A stretch of 64,000 nt of DNA from Acidiphilium sp. C61 (GCF_902712915.1 NZ_CACTIA010000005.1:2826501-2890500); one strand, 5' to 3'. Shown: positions 19,699 to 28,939, counted from the stretch's first letter. The notes: generated from the letters alone by a model not told the origin. Translations and numbers: made by a program.

Positions 19699-20295
19699 TC
19701 AGGCTCGCGTCCCGAAGCGGGCAGGCGAGGGGATCGCGGTGTCCGCATCGGCCAGCGTCCGCAGCATCGCCACGCGATGATGCCGGAAATTGCGCAGCGT
19801 GTCGGCGAGCGTGTCCTCGCTCGACCACCTGACCCCGCCGAACGGATCGGCCGGCCGCCTGCCGGAGACGCCGATCAGCCAATACCCGCCATCGACCGCC
19901 GGGCCGAACACCGCCTGCGCGCCGCGCAACGCGTGCGCCGCCCGGCGCAGATCCTCCCGCGCGATGCCCGGAATATCGCTGCCGATGATGATCACCGGCC
20001 GCCGCCTGTAGTGCCGGAACACCCGTCCCATCCGCGCCCCGAGATCGCCGCGCCCCTGGCCAATGCGCTTTGGGCCAATGCGCCCGAAGCCGCGCATTGC
20101 GAACCGCGCGTGATGATCCGGCGTGAGCGCGACGATGCGCTCGAACCCGCGCAGCAAGCGCAGTTCCGCGAGCAGCCGCGCCAGCTCGCCGCGCGCGAAG
20201 CGCAGGGCGGCGCGATCGCCGATCCGCCGCGCCAGCCGCCGCTTGCCGACGCCAAGGCGCGGTACACGCGCGAACACGACGACAACCGGCGTCAT
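19699..20295 (-). CDS. TIGR04282/DUF2064-family glycosyltransferase-like protein
   Basis: A nucleotidyl/glycosyltransferase-like protein of 198 residues. The N-terminus VVVFARVPRLGVGKRRLA matches the opening of this GT-A-like family, and IIIGSDIPGI supplies the acidic metal-binding motif, with FGPAVDGGYWLIG following. Members are often found next to arsenosugar or rSAM/selenodomain genes, none of which are visible here. Substrate unknown. Confidence 0.78.
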   Translation of the reverse strand: MTPVVVVFARVPRLGVGKRRLARRIGDRAALRFARGELARLLAELRLLRGFERIVALTPDHHARFAMRGFGRIGPKRIGQGRGDLGARMGRVFRHYRRRPVIIIGSDIPGIAREDLRRAAHALRGAQAVFGPAVDGGYWLIGVSGRRPADPFGGVRWSSEDTLADTLRNFRHHRVAMLRTLADADTAIPSPARFGTRA

Positions 20296-20465
20296 CGCCC
20301 GCCCTCCGGCAGCATCATCAGCGACCGCGCCTTGGCCCGGCGCCGGGTCCGGCCTGTTCGCTCTCGCACGGCATCCGCATCTCCCGCATGGTTCGCATCG
20401 CTTTCGTCGGGAGCGCGTTGCAGGTTACGCGCGCATCGTCCAGCGGAGTCCCCCGCCGCGCCGGC

Positions 20466-21116
20466 TCAGCGGGTCACGTCGGCAGGACCGACCCGGCGCA
20501 TGATCTGCCGGCTCGTCAGCACCGCGTGGTGGATTTCCGCCGGAGTCACGAGGGCGGCGCCCGCCCCGAGCCGCACCTTGCCATCCGGCTCGGGGATCGC
20601 GATCGGCTCGACCAGCACTCTCGCCACCCCCTCCCGCATCATCCCTAGCCGCACCGCGACGGCGGGGCTGACATCCAGCATCCGGCTCGGGACGAAGGGG
20701 CCACGATCGTCGACGGTGATGGTGGCGCTGGCGCCATTGGTAAGGTTGACCACCCGCGCCACGGTGCCGAGCGGCAGCGTCTTGCTGGCGGCAACGGCGG
20801 CTCTGGGGTTGAACCGCTGGCCGTCGGCGGTCCTGCGCCCGCGCAGGCGCGCGGCATAGAACGACGCCCGGCCGACCTCGCTGCGGCCGGTCAAATCCGT
20901 CGGCGGGTGCCGCACCGCCGCCACCGCGATCGGCTTCATCGCCTGCAACCGCGCCGCCTCCGCGAGCCCATGTAGTGCCGCGGGCGCCGCCGGCCGGGGC
21001 GGCGGCGGCGGCGGCAGGGCAAGCCCGGTCACCGGATGCAGCCCGGCGCACGAGACCAGCCCGAAACTGCACAGCACGACGAGCCCGAGGCGCATCGCCC
21101 CGCCCGCATGCCGCAT
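20466..21116 (-). CDS. RlpA-like double-psi beta-barrel lipoprotein
   Basis: A predicted outer-membrane lipoprotein of 216 residues. Signal peptide with lipobox LVSC (Cys23), a Pro-rich linker, then the DPBB domain (GRASFYA, KTLPLGTVARVVNLTNG, DDRGPFVPSRMLDVS). RlpA proteins act at the septum, some as lytic transglycosylases. Two positions recalled as catalytic in Pseudomonas RlpA are changed: the Glu of TANGE is Gln (TADGQ) and the His of AAHKTLP is Ser (AASKTLP). This copy may therefore be structural or act differently. No SPOR domain is present. ATG 21095 is an alternative start that keeps the signal peptide. Confidence 0.75.
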   Translation of the reverse strand: MRHAGGAMRLGLVVLCSFGLVSCAGLHPVTGLALPPPPPPRPAAPAALHGLAEAARLQAMKPIAVAAVRHPPTDLTGRSEVGRASFYAARLRGRRTADGQRFNPRAAVAASKTLPLGTVARVVNLTNGASATITVDDRGPFVPSRMLDVSPAVAVRLGMMREGVARVLVEPIAIPEPDGKVRLGAGAALVTPAEIHHAVLTSRQIMRRVGPADVTR

Positions 21117-21184
21117 CCTCGCCGCCCGGGCGCATCCTTTCGGTGTGTCCATGATCCAGATGGATGGCTGCCATGCGTGGCAGA

Positions 21185-21214
21185 ATTAAGGCAATCGTCA
21201 CGAAGTCGTATCAA
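21185..21214 (-). promoter_or_regulatory. Candidate promoter of the rlpA-like gene
   Basis: On the minus strand TTGATA (21214-21209), 18-base spacer, CTTAAT (21190-21185), about 70 bases before the start codon. It lies in a local AT-rich patch. By inspection only. Confidence 0.4.
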
Positions 21215-21222
21215 TCCATGTC

Positions 21223-21690
21223 TCATGGTGACGGGGTGGAGCCGTGCACGCTGAGATGCCTGATCCGGAATCCATAGCGCGCGGCCAGCATCTCGCCCAC
21301 GCGCAGCCGGTGGCACTGGCAGGCCGAGGCCTCGTAGCAGAGCAGGCAGGAGGGCGAAGCCGCCGCCCAGGCCGCCGCCTCGGCAAGGGCGAAATCGGCC
21401 TCCGGCGTCGCCAGCCGCGCCTCGACGATCCGCCAGAACGTGTCCCATTGCCGCCGCCGGTTGGCTTCCCGTCCCTCGGCCGGCGTGCCCAGCGCCTTGA
21501 GATGCCGATACCCGATCCCGGCCTCCGCCAGCCCCGCGGCGAGGCTGCGCTTGGAAAACCCCGCGCGGCGCGACAGCGGCAGGTCCCGCACGTCGATCAC
21601 CTGGCTGATGCCCGCATCGCGCAGGCACCGCACGAACGCGTCGAACCCGCAGGCCTCGTAGCCGATCGTCGCGATCTCGCCTGTCGCCAT
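21223..21690 (-). CDS. DUF488 domain protein
   Basis: A protein of 155 residues with the DUF488 layout: IATIGYEACGFDAFV, VIDVRDLPLSRRAGFSK, GIGYRHLKALGTP, and a C-terminal LLCYEASACQCHRL with clustered Cys and His. Biochemical role of the family is not established. Start ATG 21690 fits the domain boundary. The same frame stays open upstream to 21789 but crosses the terminator hairpin, so I do not extend it. The hairpin lies only 36 bases before the start, suggesting control by premature termination. Confidence 0.8.
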   Translation of the reverse strand: MATGEIATIGYEACGFDAFVRCLRDAGISQVIDVRDLPLSRRAGFSKRSLAAGLAEAGIGYRHLKALGTPAEGREANRRRQWDTFWRIVEARLATPEADFALAEAAAWAAASPSCLLCYEASACQCHRLRVGEMLAARYGFRIRHLSVHGSTPSP

Positions 21691-21725
21691 GGGCTGATCA
21701 TAGTCCAGACCCCGCCATGCGGGCG

Positions 21726-21753
21726 AAAAAAAACCCCCGGACATTTCCGGGGG
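21726..21753 (-). terminator. Intrinsic terminator in the DUF488 leader (attenuator-like)
   Basis: Read on the minus strand: CCCCCGG, a six-base loop, CCGGGGG, then eight T. This is the cleanest Rho-independent terminator in the window. No gene ends upstream of it on that strand; the next plus-strand gene is divergent. It therefore either stops antisense transcription or terminates a short leader RNA ahead of DUF488. Confidence 0.8.
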
Positions 21754-22063
21754 CCAAGTCGATGGGTCGAACTTCGGAACAGGGAACATCTCCGTCCTAT
21801 CCGGCGGCGCCGTTCCGGCCGGTGGCGGCGACGTTGCTTTTACGTCAGGTTTTGCCCTGTTTGACGTTGATTTTTATACAAATTTGTTTACAAAAGAGTA
21901 TTAGTTTGAAACAACAACACATATCGCGACAAAACGTCGAAATTTCTCTGGTTGAGGCGGGAGGCCCGGGTGACATTGTCCTGCTTCCGATACGGGCCTG
22001 ACGATGTGATGTTTCCGTCTCGCCAGAGGCGGCACGCGCCAAACCACGCCGGAGCAAGACCGT
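21754..22063. other. AT-rich divergent region between DUF488 and GGDEF-EAL gene
   Basis: The stretch 21838-21945 is strikingly AT-rich for this genome (poly-T/A tracts, ATACAAATTTGTTTACAAAA around 21878-21897). TTGACG at 21860-21865 resembles a plus-strand -35 box but I see no good -10 at 16-18 bases. The patch probably contains promoters for both neighbours, and possibly for a short minus-strand RNA ending at the terminator at 21726. No confident ORF. Confidence 0.45.
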
Positions 22064-25000
22064 TTGTCCCGCACTGAGCCTCATCCACTCCTGCGAGACA
22101 CGACGGCGCGCCACGAGCGCGGCGCCGCGCCATCCGACTCCTCGTTCCACCGCATCGCCCGGCTGGCGGCGCACGGGCTCGACCTCCCGGCGGCGCTCGT
22201 CTTCCTGGTCGAGGGCAGGGCGCTGCGGCTCGCCGCCGTCTATGGCACCAGCCTCGCCCGGCTGCCTCGCGGCAGCGCGATCCTCGATGCCGCCTGCCGC
22301 GAAGCCGGCGGGCTGGTCCTGCCCGATGCCTGCGCGGAGCCGCGCTTCGCCGACGATCCGCTGGTCACCGGCCCGCCGCATGTCCGCTTTTTCGCCGCCG
22401 CCTGCCTCACTTTGCCCGACAGCCAGCCGATCGGCGCCGTCTGCGTCTTCTCGCCCTTGCCATCCCCCGCTTTCGCGAAGCGCGCCCGGTTGTTCCTGGC
22501 CGACCTCGCCGAGGCGGCGAGCGGCGAGCTCGAACACCGCCGGACCACCTTCCGCCAGACCCGCATCGCCGCCGACCTCGCCTACTGGAACCGCCTGTCC
22601 GAGGAGATCGCCGCCGCCGCCGGGTTCGACGAGGCGGTCGACCGCGCGCTGGCCCGCTGCGCCGAGCGCACCGGCGCCTCGCTCTGCTTCCTCGCCGGCT
22701 ATCACCCGACCTACCGGCTGATCGAATACATCACCGCCCATGTCAGCCCCGACAGCGGGCTGCGCGGCTTCGACATGACCCGCTGGCCCGGCGGCCACGC
22801 CGTCGACGATGTCAGTTTCGGCGCTGGCCTCGCCGAAGACCGCATCATCGATTCCGGCCCGCTGCGCGACCTCGCCGACCTCCATGACTACGTCCATCTC
22901 AAGGCCCTGTTCCGCGCCGGGGTTCGCCGCCAGCTCGCCTATCCTTTCGACCTCGCCGACCGCCGCTTCGGCCTCGTGCTCGATTTCGAAACCCCCGCCA
23001 TCCCCGAGAATACCGGCCGCCTGGTGCAGGATTTCCTCGCCCGGCTGGCGCCGCTGCTGATGGGAAGGCTGCGCGAGGATGCGCTCGAACGCGCCAACCG
23101 CACCCTGCGCACCATCCACGCCACCACCGAGGCCTTCGCCGGCCTCGCCACCGCCGAGGCGCTCTACGCCGCCCTCTGCTCCCTCGCCGTCGAAACCGGC
23201 GGCTACGACACGTGCTGGATCGGCCTCGCCGGCAACGAGCCCGGCCGGCCGATCCGCGTCGCCGCGTGCGCCGGCAACGGCGTCGCCTATGTCGAGCAGC
23301 TCCGCCTCTCCTGGGGTGACACGCCGGAGGGCCAGGGGCCGGCCGGCACCGCCATCCGCGAGGGCCGGATTTCCCGCTGGCGCGACATCGCGGTCGATCC
23401 GCGCTTCGAGCCCTGGCGCGCCCAGGCGCACGAGGCCGGCTTCCGCGCCTGCATGGCGCTCCCGATCGGCCTGCCCGCCACCCCGGCACCCGCGGTCTTC
23501 ACCCTCTATTCCTCCAACCCGATGGCTTTCGGCGAGGAGGAACAGGCCCTGCTGGTCGAGCTGACCGCCAACCTGACCAAGGCGCTGCGCGATGTCGCGA
23601 CCCGGCAGGAGCGTGACGCCGCACTCACCGCCCGCTCGATGAGCGAGCGGCGCATCGAATGGCTGCTCGCGGCGAGCGGCACGGTGCTCTACACCCTGTC
23701 CCTCCAGGAAAACGCCGCCCTGCCGCTCGAGATCAGCCGCAACATCATCGACCTGCTCGGCTACGCGCCCGAAGAGGTCAGCGGGCCGGACTGGTGGCCC
23801 CGCCACGTCCATCCCGACGACCTGCCGCGGGCCGGGCAGGGCGTCGCCCTCGCCATCGCCGCCGGGCATCACATCCACCGCTATCGCATCCGCCACCGCG
23901 ATGGCGGGTTCCGCTGGATTCGCGACGAGCTGACCCTGCAGCGCGACGCCGACGGAAGTCCCTCCGCCATCGCCGGTGTGTGGATCGACATCACCGAACA
24001 TCACGAGGCTGAGGAACAGATCTACCGCCTCGCCCATCTCGATCCGCTGACCGAGCTGCCCAATCGCCGCCTGCTCAACGAGCGCCTCGGCGCCGCCCTC
24101 GACGCGGCGCGGCGGGATGGCAGCCATGGCGCCCTGCTGTTCATCGATCTCGACCGGTTCAAGACGATCAACGACATGCTCGGCCACAGCGCCGGCGATG
24201 CGGCGCTGGGCGAAACCGCCCGCCGCCTGCGCCTCGCCATCCGCGCAACCGACACCATCGCGCGGATCGGCGGCGATGAATTCGTCGTCGTCCTCGCCCC
24301 GTCCGAGGCCTCCGCCGAGGCCGCCTCCGCCCACGCCACCGCGCTCGGCCACGCCCTGATCGAAACGGTGACGAGCCGCCCCATCTCGATCGGCGGGCGG
24401 CACTATCATCTCGGCGCCAGCATTGGCGTCACCCTGTTCCCGAAACCGGCGGACACGATCGACACGCTGATCCGCGAGGCGGATACCGCGATGTACCGGG
24501 CCAAGTCCGGCGATGGCGACGTGGTGATGTTCCGCCCGCAAATGTACCAGTCGATCCTCGACCGCCACGCCGTCGAGGACGACATCCGGAGCGCCCTGAA
24601 GGACGAGCGTTTCGAGATCTGGCTGCAGGAGCAGGTCGATGCCGCCGGCGCGCCGGCCGGGGTCGAGGCCCTGCTCCGCCTGCGCGGGCGCGACGGCCGG
24701 CTCACCCCGCCCGACCGCTTCGTCGGCGTCGCCGAATCCTCCGGCCTGATCGTCCCGCTCGGCCGCTGGCTGCTGGGCGAAACCTGCCGGCTGATGGCCC
24801 GCATCGGCGCCGACCGACCGGACTGGCGCATGTCGGTCAATGTCAGCCCGCGGCAGTTCCGCGATCCCGCCTTCGTCGCCGATGTTCTGGCCGCACTCGA
24901 TCAGGAAGGTGTTTCCCCGGCACAGCTGACGCTCGAGATCACCGAGAACCTGCTGATCCGCGACCCCGAGGAGGTCGCCCGGATCATGGACACGCTGGCC

Positions 25001-25339
25001 GCGCGCGGCGTGCGCTTCTCGGTCGATGATTTCGGCACCGGCTATTCGAGCCTGCTCTACCTGCGGCGCCTGCCCATCCACGAGCTCAAGATCGACCGCG
25101 GCTTCATCTCCCAGGTGCCGCACGATGCCTCCGCCGTCGCCATCGTCGAGGCGATCCTCGCCATGGCCCGCCAGCTCGATCTTGATATCGTCGCCGAGGG
25201 CGTGGAGACCGCGGCGCATGTCGATTTCCTGCGCGCCCGCGGGCCGATGCGGATGCAGGGATATTTCTTCGCCGCCCCCCGCCCGGCCGCCGCCTGGCTC
25301 TCCGCCGCCCCCGCCGCCCCGCCTGCCGCGCCGATCTAG
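22064..25339 (+). CDS. GAF-PAS-GGDEF-EAL cyclic di-GMP turnover protein
   Basis: A multidomain signalling protein of 1091 residues. Two or three GAF-like modules fill residues 30-510, a PAS/PAC domain lies at about 535-645, then GGDEF (RIGGDEF at 736-740) and EAL (VEALLRLR, Glu868). The GGDEF active site is intact and an RxxD inhibitory site (RATD) sits five residues upstream. The EAL domain keeps NVSPRQF, EITE, DDFGTGYSS, KIDRGFI, EGVET and the late Gln, so both synthesis and breakdown of c-di-GMP are possible. No membrane segments: cytoplasmic sensor. The start is TTG 22064 with GGAG ten bases upstream. The TAG stop lies in a repeat. Confidence 0.88.
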   Translation: MSRTEPHPLLRDTTARHERGAAPSDSSFHRIARLAAHGLDLPAALVFLVEGRALRLAAVYGTSLARLPRGSAILDAACREAGGLVLPDACAEPRFADDPLVTGPPHVRFFAAACLTLPDSQPIGAVCVFSPLPSPAFAKRARLFLADLAEAASGELEHRRTTFRQTRIAADLAYWNRLSEEIAAAAGFDEAVDRALARCAERTGASLCFLAGYHPTYRLIEYITAHVSPDSGLRGFDMTRWPGGHAVDDVSFGAGLAEDRIIDSGPLRDLADLHDYVHLKALFRAGVRRQLAYPFDLADRRFGLVLDFETPAIPENTGRLVQDFLARLAPLLMGRLREDALERANRTLRTIHATTEAFAGLATAEALYAALCSLAVETGGYDTCWIGLAGNEPGRPIRVAACAGNGVAYVEQLRLSWGDTPEGQGPAGTAIREGRISRWRDIAVDPRFEPWRAQAHEAGFRACMALPIGLPATPAPAVFTLYSSNPMAFGEEEQALLVELTANLTKALRDVATRQERDAALTARSMSERRIEWLLAASGTVLYTLSLQENAALPLEISRNIIDLLGYAPEEVSGPDWWPRHVHPDDLPRAGQGVALAIAAGHHIHRYRIRHRDGGFRWIRDELTLQRDADGSPSAIAGVWIDITEHHEAEEQIYRLAHLDPLTELPNRRLLNERLGAALDAARRDGSHGALLFIDLDRFKTINDMLGHSAGDAALGETARRLRLAIRATDTIARIGGDEFVVVLAPSEASAEAASAHATALGHALIETVTSRPISIGGRHYHLGASIGVTLFPKPADTIDTLIREADTAMYRAKSGDGDVVMFRPQMYQSILDRHAVEDDIRSALKDERFEIWLQEQVDAAGAPAGVEALLRLRGRDGRLTPPDRFVGVAESSGLIVPLGRWLLGETCRLMARIGADRPDWRMSVNVSPRQFRDPAFVADVLAALDQEGVSPAQLTLEITENLLIRDPEEVARIMDTLAARGVRFSVDDFGTGYSSLLYLRRLPIHELKIDRGFISQVPHDASAVAIVEAILAMARQLDLDIVAEGVETAAHVDFLRARGPMRMQGYFFAAPRPAAAWLSAAPAAPPAAPI

Positions 25340-25386
25340 AGAATTATCCGGTCAGATGGGATCATCCGATCGGGTAAAGATGCTCT
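25337..25386. repeat. Palindromic repeat, copy 5 (unit B singlet)
   Basis: TAGAGAATTATCCGGTCAGATG, imperfectly matched by CATCCGATCGGGTAAAGATGCTCT. A solitary, somewhat diverged unit B between convergent genes. Its TAG is the stop codon (25337-25339) of the GGDEF-EAL gene. Confidence 0.8.
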
Positions 25387-25397
25387 GGTCAGGCGCC

Positions 25398-25883
25398 TCA
25401 CGGCTCCGCCGGCGCGCGGAGCATCGCCTCGCGCGCCGCGGTCGCGAGCTGGTCGACCCGCTCGTTCATCGGATCGCCGGCATGCCCGCGCACCCAGATC
25501 CACTCGATCTCGTGGGGCTTCGCGGCGGCGAGCACGCGCTGCCAGAGTTCGTAATTCGCCACCGGATCGCCCTGCGCGTTGCGCCAGTTCCGCCGCACCC
25601 AGCCGGTATGCCAGCGGGTGATGCCGTTGCGCAGATACTCGCTGTCGGTGTGCAGCTTCACCCGGCAGGGGCGCTTCAGCGCCTCCAGCGCGGCGGCGGC
25701 GGCGGTCAGCTCCATGCGGTTGTTGGTGGTCTCGCGCGCGGCGCCGGAAATCTCCCGCTCCGCCGCCCCGAAGCGCAGCACCGCCGCCCAGCCGCCGGCA
25801 CCCGGATTGGGCTTGCAGCCGCCATCGGTCCAGATCTCGACCAGCCCCTCCGGCCCGGCCGTCATCGCCGGCTCAGACCCCAT
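25398..25883 (-). CDS. rnhA: Ribonuclease HI
   Basis: Degrades the RNA strand of RNA-DNA hybrids. The 161-residue product has the full active site: Asp in [12 protein letters not shown], Glu in NNRMELTA, Asp in HTDSEYL and Asp in [19 protein letters not shown] 25883 would overlap the end of thrB; ATG 25865 (155 residues) starts eight bases after it and is equally possible. Both fit a thrB-rnhA operon, an arrangement common in alphaproteobacteria. Confidence 0.92.
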   Translation of the reverse strand: MGSEPAMTAGPEGLVEIWTDGGCKPNPGAGGWAAVLRFGAAEREISGAARETTNNRMELTAAAAALEALKRPCRVKLHTDSEYLRNGITRWHTGWVRRNWRNAQGDPVANYELWQRVLAAAKPHEIEWIWVRGHAGDPMNERVDQLATAAREAMLRAPAEP

Positions 25884-26832
25884 AATCCGCCGCCGATCCC
25901 GCCTGGAGGTGAAAGCGCAGCCGGCGGTAATAATCGAGCGGGTCCTTCCGCGTCACCAGCGCATCCTCCGGCGTGTTGATCCAGTCATAGAGCCGGGTGA
26001 GCAGGAAGCGGATCGCCGCCCCCCGGCACAGCACCGGCAGCGCCTCGGTCTCGGCGGCCGAAAGCGGGCGCACCGCCTGGTAGCCGCGCAGCAGCGCGCG
26101 GGATTTCGTGATGTTGAAGCTGAAATCCGGCTCGAAGCACCAGGCGTTGAGGCACACCGCGATGTCGTAGGCGTAAAGATCGGTCGCGGCGAAATAGAAA
26201 TCGATCAGCCCCGAGATCGCGTGGTCGAGGAAGAACACGTTGTCGGGGAACAGGTCGGCATGGATATGGCCGCGCGGCAGATCCGCCGGCCAGGCGGCGA
26301 GGGTGGCCTCCAGTGCCGTGCGAACCTCCCCGGTCAGGCCCGGCAGCACCGCATCGCCGCTGTCGCCGCAGCGCCCGAGCAGCGGCGCCCAGCCCTGCGG
26401 GCCGAGCGCGTTCGCGCGGGTGGCCGCGTAATCCTCGCCGGCCAGATGCATCCGCGCCATCGCCGCGCCGAGCGGGCCGCAATGCGCAACCGTCGGCCGC
26501 CGCGGCCAGACGCCGGGCAGGAAGGTGGTGATCGAAGCGATCCGCCCGGCCAGCGGGTTGAGATTGGCGCCGTCGCGCGCGCGCACCGGCAGCGGGCAGG
26601 GCAGGGACTTCGCCGCCAGGTGCTCCATCAGCCCGAGAAACCACGGCAGCTCCGCCGGATCGACCCGCCGCTCGTAGAGCGTGAGGATGAAGTCGCCCGC
26701 CGTGGTCCGCAGCGAATAATTGCTGTTCTCGACCCCCTCGGCGATGCCGCGGAACGCGACCACGCGGCCGATATCATAGCCTTCGAGGAACGCGGCCAGC
26801 GCGTCGTCGGTCACTTCGGTATAGACTGCCAT
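25873..26832 (-). CDS. thrB: Homoserine kinase, alphaproteobacterial ThrB type
   Basis: Phosphorylates homoserine in threonine synthesis. The 319-residue product belongs to the aminoglycoside-phosphotransferase-like (not GHMP) class: it starts MAVYTEV, has GVENSNYSL, the catalytic loop [12 protein letters not shown] and the metal-binding IDFYFAATD. Length matches the family (about 320). The start was set by the typical N-terminus because no strong ribosome binding site is visible. It is divergent from a lipoprotein gene with only 55 bases between them. Confidence 0.9.
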   Translation of the reverse strand: MAVYTEVTDDALAAFLEGYDIGRVVAFRGIAEGVENSNYSLRTTAGDFILTLYERRVDPAELPWFLGLMEHLAAKSLPCPLPVRARDGANLNPLAGRIASITTFLPGVWPRRPTVAHCGPLGAAMARMHLAGEDYAATRANALGPQGWAPLLGRCGDSGDAVLPGLTGEVRTALEATLAAWPADLPRGHIHADLFPDNVFFLDHAISGLIDFYFAATDLYAYDIAVCLNAWCFEPDFSFNITKSRALLRGYQAVRPLSAAETEALPVLCRGAAIRFLLTRLYDWINTPEDALVTRKDPLDYYRRLRFHLQAGSAADYGV

Positions 26833-26887
26833 GAGTTCGGAGATGACCGATCGCCGTTTTGATGGCAAGGGAGGGTTAACAAATCGG

Positions 26888-27412
26888 ATGGAGACCGCGT
26901 TGACCCGCATTGCCCGCCTTGCCGCCCTGTTCGCCCCGCTCGGTCTTGCCGCCTGCGCCGGTGGGCCGGGCCCGAAGCTCGACTGTCCGCAGGTCGCGGT
27001 GCTGCAACAGGCCGATCGCCTCGTCCGCGTCGCCGGCCCCGCCGACGATGTCGCGGCGCGGATCGTCGATGCGCGCGTCACCGGCGTTGCCGGCAAATGC
27101 GCGCCGCACGGCGATGCCGGCGAGCGCGTCGTCTTCCGCATCGGCTTCGCCGCCACCCGCGGCATTGCCGCCCGGCAGGACCGCTACACCCTGCCGTATT
27201 TCGTCGCGATCACCGAAGGCGACCGCATCATCGCCAAGCAGGTCTATCCGGTCCGCTTCGACTTCCGCCACGGCGCCACCCAGGCGGTGGCGACGACCAG
27301 GCCGATCCGGCTCGATTTCCCCCGCGCCCCGCGCAGCGCCACCCAGCAGGTGCTGGTCGGATTCCAGCTTACCCCGGCCGAGCGCGCCGCCGCGTCGCGG
27401 AGCGCGCGATGA
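26888..27412 (+). CDS. Hypothetical lipoprotein
   Basis: A 174-residue secreted lipoprotein: signal peptide with LAAC lipobox (Cys23), then one domain with alternating beta strands (ADRLVRVAG, ARIVDARVTGVAGKC, ERVVFRIGFAA, YTLPYFVAITEGDRI). Two further Cys (31 and 70 or so) might form a disulphide. I do not recognise a named family. The start at 26888 is chosen because it gives a proper signal peptide; earlier ATGs at 26831 and 26843 would bury it. The stop overlaps the next ATG as ATGA. Confidence 0.7.
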   Translation: METALTRIARLAALFAPLGLAACAGGPGPKLDCPQVAVLQQADRLVRVAGPADDVAARIVDARVTGVAGKCAPHGDAGERVVFRIGFAATRGIAARQDRYTLPYFVAITEGDRIIAKQVYPVRFDFRHGATQAVATTRPIRLDFPRAPRSATQQVLVGFQLTPAERAAASRSAR

Positions 27413-28155
27413 GCCTCTCCGCCCCCGAGGTCATGGCCCATCATCAAGGGGCCGATTATCTCGACTGCCTGCGCCGTCTGCATCGCGCGCTCGCCCCGCG
27501 CCGCTATCTCGAGATCGGCGTCTGGCGCGGCGAATCCCTCGCCCTTGCCGAAGCCGAGAGCCTCGCGATCGACCCCGATTTCCAGCTCGACCGCGACGTC
27601 CTCGCCGGCAAGCCCGCCTGCCACCTGCATTCCTGCGGCAGCGACGCGTTCTTCGCCCGCCACGATCCGCTCGCCATCCTCGGCGGCCCGGTCGATTTCG
27701 CCTTTCTCGATGGCATGCACCGGTTCGAGTTCCTGCTGCGCGACTTCATCAATACCGAGCATGTCTGCCACAGCCGCAGCGTGATCGCCCTGCATGACTG
27801 CCTGCCGATCGACCCCAGGATCACCTTCCGCGACCAGAACGAGGAGCTGCGCCGCGATGCGGTGGTGCCCGGCTGGTGGGCCGGCGATGTCTGGAAGATG
27901 GCCGTGCTGCTGCGGCGCTACCGGCCAGACCTGCGGCTGCTCGCGCTCGATGCGCCGCCGACCGGCCTGCTCCTGGTCTCCGGGCTCGACCCCGCGAGTT
28001 CCCGCCTGGAGGAGGCCTACGAGGCGATGGTCGCGGAGATGATGGAGGTCGATCTCGCCGCCTTCGGCACCGCGCGCCTGTTCGCGCTGCTCGCCCCGCG
28101 CCCGACCGCCTTGCTCGACGATCCCGCCGCCCTCGACGCGGCGCTCTTCGCGTGA
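27409..28155 (+). CDS. Class I SAM-dependent methyltransferase-like protein
   Basis: A 248-residue protein with the Rossmann-type motif RRYLEIGVWRGESL (motif I) and VDFAFLDGMHRFEFLLRD (motif IV-like), as in the Methyltransf_24 group that includes sugar- and small-molecule methyltransferases. A charged C-terminal half follows. Substrate unknown. It overlaps both neighbours (ATGA upstream, GTGA downstream), so lipoprotein, methyltransferase and SDR form one tightly coupled unit. Confidence 0.7.
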   Translation: MSLSAPEVMAHHQGADYLDCLRRLHRALAPRRYLEIGVWRGESLALAEAESLAIDPDFQLDRDVLAGKPACHLHSCGSDAFFARHDPLAILGGPVDFAFLDGMHRFEFLLRDFINTEHVCHSRSVIALHDCLPIDPRITFRDQNEELRRDAVVPGWWAGDVWKMAVLLRRYRPDLRLLALDAPPTGLLLVSGLDPASSRLEEAYEAMVAEMMEVDLAAFGTARLFALLAPRPTALLDDPAALDAALFA

Positions 28156-28916
28156 GCCCGCCCTTCGCGGGTGCCGCCCTCGTCACCGGCGGCGCGAAGC
28201 GGCTCGGCGCTTCCATCGTCCGCGCCCTGTCGGCGGCGGGCTTCCCGGTCGTCATCCACCACCGCGCCTCGTCGGCCGAGGCCGAGACCCTGGCCGCCGA
28301 GCTGCGCGCGCAGGGCGGGATCGCGCATGTCCTCGCCGCCGACCTCGCCGATCCCGCAGCGGTCGAAACCCTGATCGGCCGCGCCGCCGCCCTCGCCGGC
28401 CCGGTCAGCGTCCTGGTCAACAACGCCTCGCGCTTCGAATTCGATTCGGCCGCCAGCGTCACCGCCGCCTCGATCGCCGAGCATATCGCGCCCAACCTCG
28501 CCGCCCCGGTGCTGCTCGCGCGCGACATGGCGTCCGGCCTCGCCGGCCAGCCCGGCGTGATCGTCAACCTGCTCGACCAGAAACTCGCCAATCTCAACCC
28601 CGATTTCTTCTCCTACACCCTCGCCAAGGCCGGCCTCGCCGCGGCGACCGAGATGCTGGCGATGGCCCTCGCCCCGGCGATCCGCGTCTGCGGTGTCGCC
28701 CCCGGCCTCACCCTGATCGGCGCGAAGCAGAGCGAGGAGAATTTCCGCCGCGGCCAGGATGCCACGCCGCTGCGCCGCGGCTCGCAGCCCGAAGACATCG
28801 CCCGCGCCGTGCGCTTCATCGTCGAGACCCCCTCGCTCACCGGCACCACCCTCTATGTCGATGCCGGCGAGCACCTGATGCGCCGCCAGCGCGACGTCTC
28901 GTTCAGCGCCGGATAG
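28152..28916 (+). CDS. SDR oxidoreductase, pteridine reductase/FolM-like
   Basis: A short-chain dehydrogenase of 254 residues. NADP-binding motif TGGAKRLGASI, NNAS at strand 4, and the Tyr-Lys pair in FFSYTLAKAGL with a preceding LLDQK segment. The GGAKRLG opening and the Asp in DQK (in place of the usual Ser region) are typical of pteridine reductases such as FolM/PTR1, which reduce dihydropterins. GTG 28152 is the start, overlapping the methyltransferase stop as GTGA. The closing residues DVSFSAG end at TAG. Substrate is an inference from family resemblance. Confidence 0.75.
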   Translation: MSPPFAGAALVTGGAKRLGASIVRALSAAGFPVVIHHRASSAEAETLAAELRAQGGIAHVLAADLADPAAVETLIGRAAALAGPVSVLVNNASRFEFDSAASVTAASIAEHIAPNLAAPVLLARDMASGLAGQPGVIVNLLDQKLANLNPDFFSYTLAKAGLAAATEMLAMALAPAIRVCGVAPGLTLIGAKQSEENFRRGQDATPLRRGSQPEDIARAVRFIVETPSLTGTTLYVDAGEHLMRRQRDVSFSAG

Positions 28917-28939
28917 CGCGGCGTCGTACCAGAGACGCC

